8,621 bases of DNA from Verrucomicrobiales bacterium (lineage in GTDB: Bacteria > Verrucomicrobiota > Verrucomicrobiia > Verrucomicrobiales > DEV007), in contig JABDJT010000117.1 of NCBI GenBank assembly GCA_013003335.1, forward strand, positions 1-8,621. Direction: 5' to 3'. The notes under the pieces are model-generated. The model had not been told where the DNA came from, ran no database searches, and was given only the letters and a program-made list of their open reading frames with translations. Positions 7,701 through 8,621 of this stretch are shown here, piece by piece. Positions within the stretch are counted from its first letter, which is position 1, and every line of letters begins with the position of its first letter. Both the position numbers and the translations under genes were made by a program.

Positions 7701-7910
7701 CCGAACGCCGTCATCACCGTGGCCCGCTACCAGGACCTCCGCCGCGCTATGCCGCAGCATTTCCTAACGGCGATGAATCCGAAAAACGGGAAGCAACTCT
7801 GGCAGACCGAGCTGCTCGACGAACCGCTCCCCGGCGCCTTGATTGTCGATCACGAGGGGCGCATCCTGGTGAATTTTCTCGACGGAAGCGTGGCCTGTTT
7901 CGGCGAGTGA
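4782..7910 (+). CDS. Exported PQQ-like beta-propeller protein with N-terminal Rossmann/methyltransferase-like domain
   Basis: A 1042-residue exported protein of unknown reaction. Residues 1-20 are a signal peptide (KR at 2-3, cleavage near A20). About 25-145 form a Rossmann-like domain resembling class I methyltransferases: a glycine motif ILGAGSD (42-48), a strand ending near D68/D70, then NTLDLVVST and a helix-strand ending LRPEGVAIF. The signature EWSHWEKAPDNNPVS (158-172) leads into propeller repeats. PQQ-like blade motifs of the (D/N)x(x)(T/S/N)G-x-x-x-W type appear near 271, 394, 675, 714, 774 and 999; STEDGSMRWH at 453 is a variant. Between the propeller halves, 509-580 holds C510, C547, C565, C567 and C578. 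Large proteins like this are common in Planctomycetota/Verrucomicrobiota and are often labelled PQQ-binding-like or BamB-like from the repeats alone; a quinoprotein dehydrogenase is not shown. ATG at 4782 is the only reasonable start, because TAG at 4719-4721 closes the frame upstream. No Shine-Dalgarno is visible. It diverges from the barrel gene. Confidence 0.88.
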   Translation: MKRYLSAVLALNGLVFASVAPGQNAAEILQQADNLKRGVCCILGAGSDARSLALDLTKASELLVHVRDPDPAAIESLQKSARKAGFPIQRLLAETAPLDRLPHATNTLDLVVSTTDGALAAVSKEEILRALRPEGVAIFYEGGKATIFKKPVPEGLDEWSHWEKAPDNNPVSEDIHIKAPYMTQFMAKPWYIGMPAITTAAGGRTFLAMGHIAHHQREWEMLNRIIARNGYNGTVLWERNLPPDYLVHRSAFVATEDVFHMINGDHVLMLDARTGDELGEIRVPDFPGDWKWIAMQDGILYALAGKPGDGVTQIRGDRAMGGWSWSDLSKGLRNGQDGKNPPHGFGDVLAAYDVGQKKVLWTHREESLIDSRGLAIRDGRFFLYCPEKYFRALDLATGDVDWTTDEEITLNLIEERGKGLTSTPGWRSQTMVVATPDTLVIQGQTRMNVVGISTEDGSMRWHKSKITNNPNAIYVDGKIVLAVGEKASHIVIEPKTGTVEDDLKFYKRACTRLTASPDSFFVRGEGMTRFDRASKAVLIDGAVRPACNDGVIPANGLIYLGPWACDCNLSLIGNVARCSAGNFKFDLSAGGGSRLEKGTESPPLTGVPFPHFENDWPTYRGNINRSASTQVPVKPARRIVWKSEPKIEFVPTHSVAAGGMIFLSGEDGIVRALHGPTGEELWTFQTGGPVKYPPTLANGRAYVGSGDGYAYCLDANSGTMFWRFRAAPVERKVMVYGSLSSTWPVNTGVLVHDNVAYFGAGIVDHDGTYVYAVDSNTGELIWENNTSGHLNPDQRKGVSVQGNLTILEDSLAMAGGNVVSPARFDLKTGKCLEAKRENGQPQSNGGKFVGNLDGKKLIAGGRILYSSPRNVSTKGSFEVWSVDRQKMTMNFGGIPPSWNDSVFAVANFKYGKITALDTAAVSEKAQKGFEEGPNRNNRWTRNVVSALTSRGEERWQSNLGDSGKFETLSLAVAPNAVITVARYQDLRRAMPQHFLTAMNPKNGKQLWQTELLDEPLPGALIVDHEGRILVNFLDGSVACFGE

Positions 7911-7915
7911 AAAAC

Positions 7916-7948
7916 GACCCAACAGGGTCTGTTCGATGATCTGACCCT
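7916..7948. terminator. Short alternative hairpins in the second convergent gap, possible terminator
   Basis: GACCC (7916-7920) pairs with GGGTC (7925-7929) across the loop AACA. The second arm, as AGGGTC (7924-7929), can pair instead with GACCCT (7943-7948), which overlaps the sialidase stop codon. The element fills the 36-base gap between the convergent propeller and sialidase genes. Stems are short and no T tract follows, so a terminator role rests mainly on position. Confidence 0.35.
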
Positions 7949-8621
7949 ATTGCTTCGATCCGCTCAGAATCTCCGCCAACGGGATTTTCTGGAATCCGAA
8001 ATCGGCCTGGCTGGATTCGTAAAGGATTCCGACCGTCTTGTCATCGACCATTACGAGGCTGGAATAGGCTCCACCTCTCTCATCCAGCAGCAGTTTTTCA
8101 GGCCACGTTTTTCCGTCGTCGAGACTGGCCTGGATCATCATTCGCTTTCGCGAAAAGACATGATTCGGATTGGAAAAAAGGAGAATGCGTTTGCCGTCAG
8201 CAGTGATGTGGGAAATCAGGCTGGCCATGCAAACCGGTTCGGGCAGGGCCTTGTGATCGGAAGGGTGTGTCGTCCACGTTCTGCCCAAATCGGCCGTCGT
8301 TTTCACGGCGCGTCCGTTCGTCCTGCTCTTGTCGGCGCGGTTTCGATTGTCGCGAATATTTAGCATCAGGCTGCCATCAGATAGCTCGGCGACAGAGGAC
8401 TCGGAGGTGTTGTCGGTCGCGGGCTTGGAAACGGTCCAGGTTTTGCCGCGATCCTTGCTCCACATGATGTTCGAAAAAGGATGGCCGGTTTCGTCGCGGC
8501 CCTGGCTGGGTATGACGAGCGTTCCGTCTTCCATCGTGATGCCGTTGCCGGGCGCAGGGGCAAACAGGTAGTGCTCCGGATCTTTGAGACGCTTGGTCCA
8601 GTTCTCTAATTTGCTCCAGGT
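7947..8621 (-). CDS. Exo-alpha-sialidase (GH33-type, BNR/Asp-box), C-terminal part; start lies beyond the right edge
   Basis: The last 224 residues of a sialidase, an enzyme releasing terminal sialic acid from glycans (EC 3.2.1.18 class). The frame stays open to base 8621, and the sequence before the internal Met at 8534 continues as good sialidase (TWSKLENWTKRLKDPEHY), so that Met is not the start. Three Asp boxes appear, at visible residues 55-62 (SKDRGKTW), 109-116 (TADLGRTW) and 166-173 (SLDDGKTW). Candidate catalytic residues are all present for this half: Glu74 (ESSVAEL), Arg90 (NIR), Arg158 (SRKRMMI), nucleophile Tyr186 (GAYSSL) and the conserved LYE ending at Glu202. Spacings Glu74-Arg90 (16) and Arg158-Tyr186 (28) equal those I recall for Micromonospora NedA. 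The first Arg of the triad, the acid/base Asp and any signal peptide would lie outside the window. It converges with the propeller gene, so co-transcription with it is excluded. Confidence 0.93.
   Translation of the reverse strand, partial: TWSKLENWTKRLKDPEHYLFAPAPGNGITMEDGTLVIPSQGRDETGHPFSNIMWSKDRGKTWTVSKPATDNTSESSVAELSDGSLMLNIRDNRNRADKSRTNGRAVKTTADLGRTWTTHPSDHKALPEPVCMASLISHITADGKRILLFSNPNHVFSRKRMMIQASLDDGKTWPEKLLLDERGGAYSSLVMVDDKTVGILYESSQADFGFQKIPLAEILSGSKQ

Noticed and set aside
4683..7760. A 1025-codon open frame on the minus strand, antisense to the propeller gene
   Set aside because: It is in codon register with the sense gene, so it can be interrupted only where the sense gene uses TTA, CTA or TCA. 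These codons are avoided through nearly the whole gene, and a CTA at 7764-7766 ends the open frame. The translation is His/Arg/Gly-rich with no recognisable domain, signal or repeat, while the sense strand has clear propeller motifs.
4782..7910. Calling the propeller protein a quinoprotein alcohol dehydrogenase or BamB
   Set aside because: The repeats are PQQ-like, but no adjacent-cysteine pair or other hallmark of quinoprotein dehydrogenases is seen in the propeller, and the length, extra Rossmann domain and cysteine linker do not fit BamB.
7947..8534. Treating the Met at 8534 as the start of a small 195-residue protein
   Set aside because: The frame continues without a stop to the window edge and the upstream residues fit the sialidase, so this is an internal Met of a truncated gene.

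Overview
This moderately GC-rich window looks like a chromosomal segment from a Planctomycetota/Verrucomicrobiota (PVC) bacterium, with a lean towards Verrucomicrobiota. The main evidence is the first gene, which has the planctomycete cytochrome C-like + DUF1549 + DUF1553 architecture that is strongly amplified in that group. Supporting signs are a very large exported PQQ-like propeller protein of the type common there, near absence of Shine-Dalgarno sequences, and dense packing with short gaps. No tRNA, rRNA, CRISPR array, transposase or phage gene was seen.

Layout. (1) 16-2544 (+): exported cytochrome-like PSCyt1/DUF1549/DUF1553 protein. Its frame is open to the left edge, so the N-terminus is provisional. 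(2) 2569-3828 (+), 24 bases later and probably co-transcribed: exported EF-hand protein with an SGNH-hydrolase-like domain. (3) A 32-base convergent gap with a 7-bp perfect hairpin. (4) 3861-4673 (-): small outer-membrane beta-barrel of the transporter/Phenol_MetA_deg-like type. (5) A 108-base divergent gap with a sigma70-like promoter for the barrel gene. The promoter is overlaid by two 15-bp imperfect direct repeats, one of them close to palindromic, which look like an operator. (6) 4782-7910 (+): 1042-residue exported protein with an N-terminal Rossmann/methyltransferase-like domain, PQQ-like propeller repeats and a cysteine-rich linker. (7) A 36-base convergent gap with another small hairpin sharing a core with the first. 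(8) 7947-8621 (-): C-terminal 224 residues of a GH33-type sialidase whose 5' end lies beyond the right edge.

How they may work together. Every gene with a visible N-terminus has a signal-peptide-like start, so the region encodes envelope or secreted proteins. A sialidase, an esterase-like SGNH protein and PVC cytochrome-type proteins are compatible with breakdown of complex glycans, but that link is inference from proximity. The genes lie in at least three transcription units. The least ordinary items are the repeat-covered promoter of the barrel gene and the fusion of an exported methyltransferase-like domain to a propeller. Nothing here amounts to a clearly new defence, mobile or RNA system.
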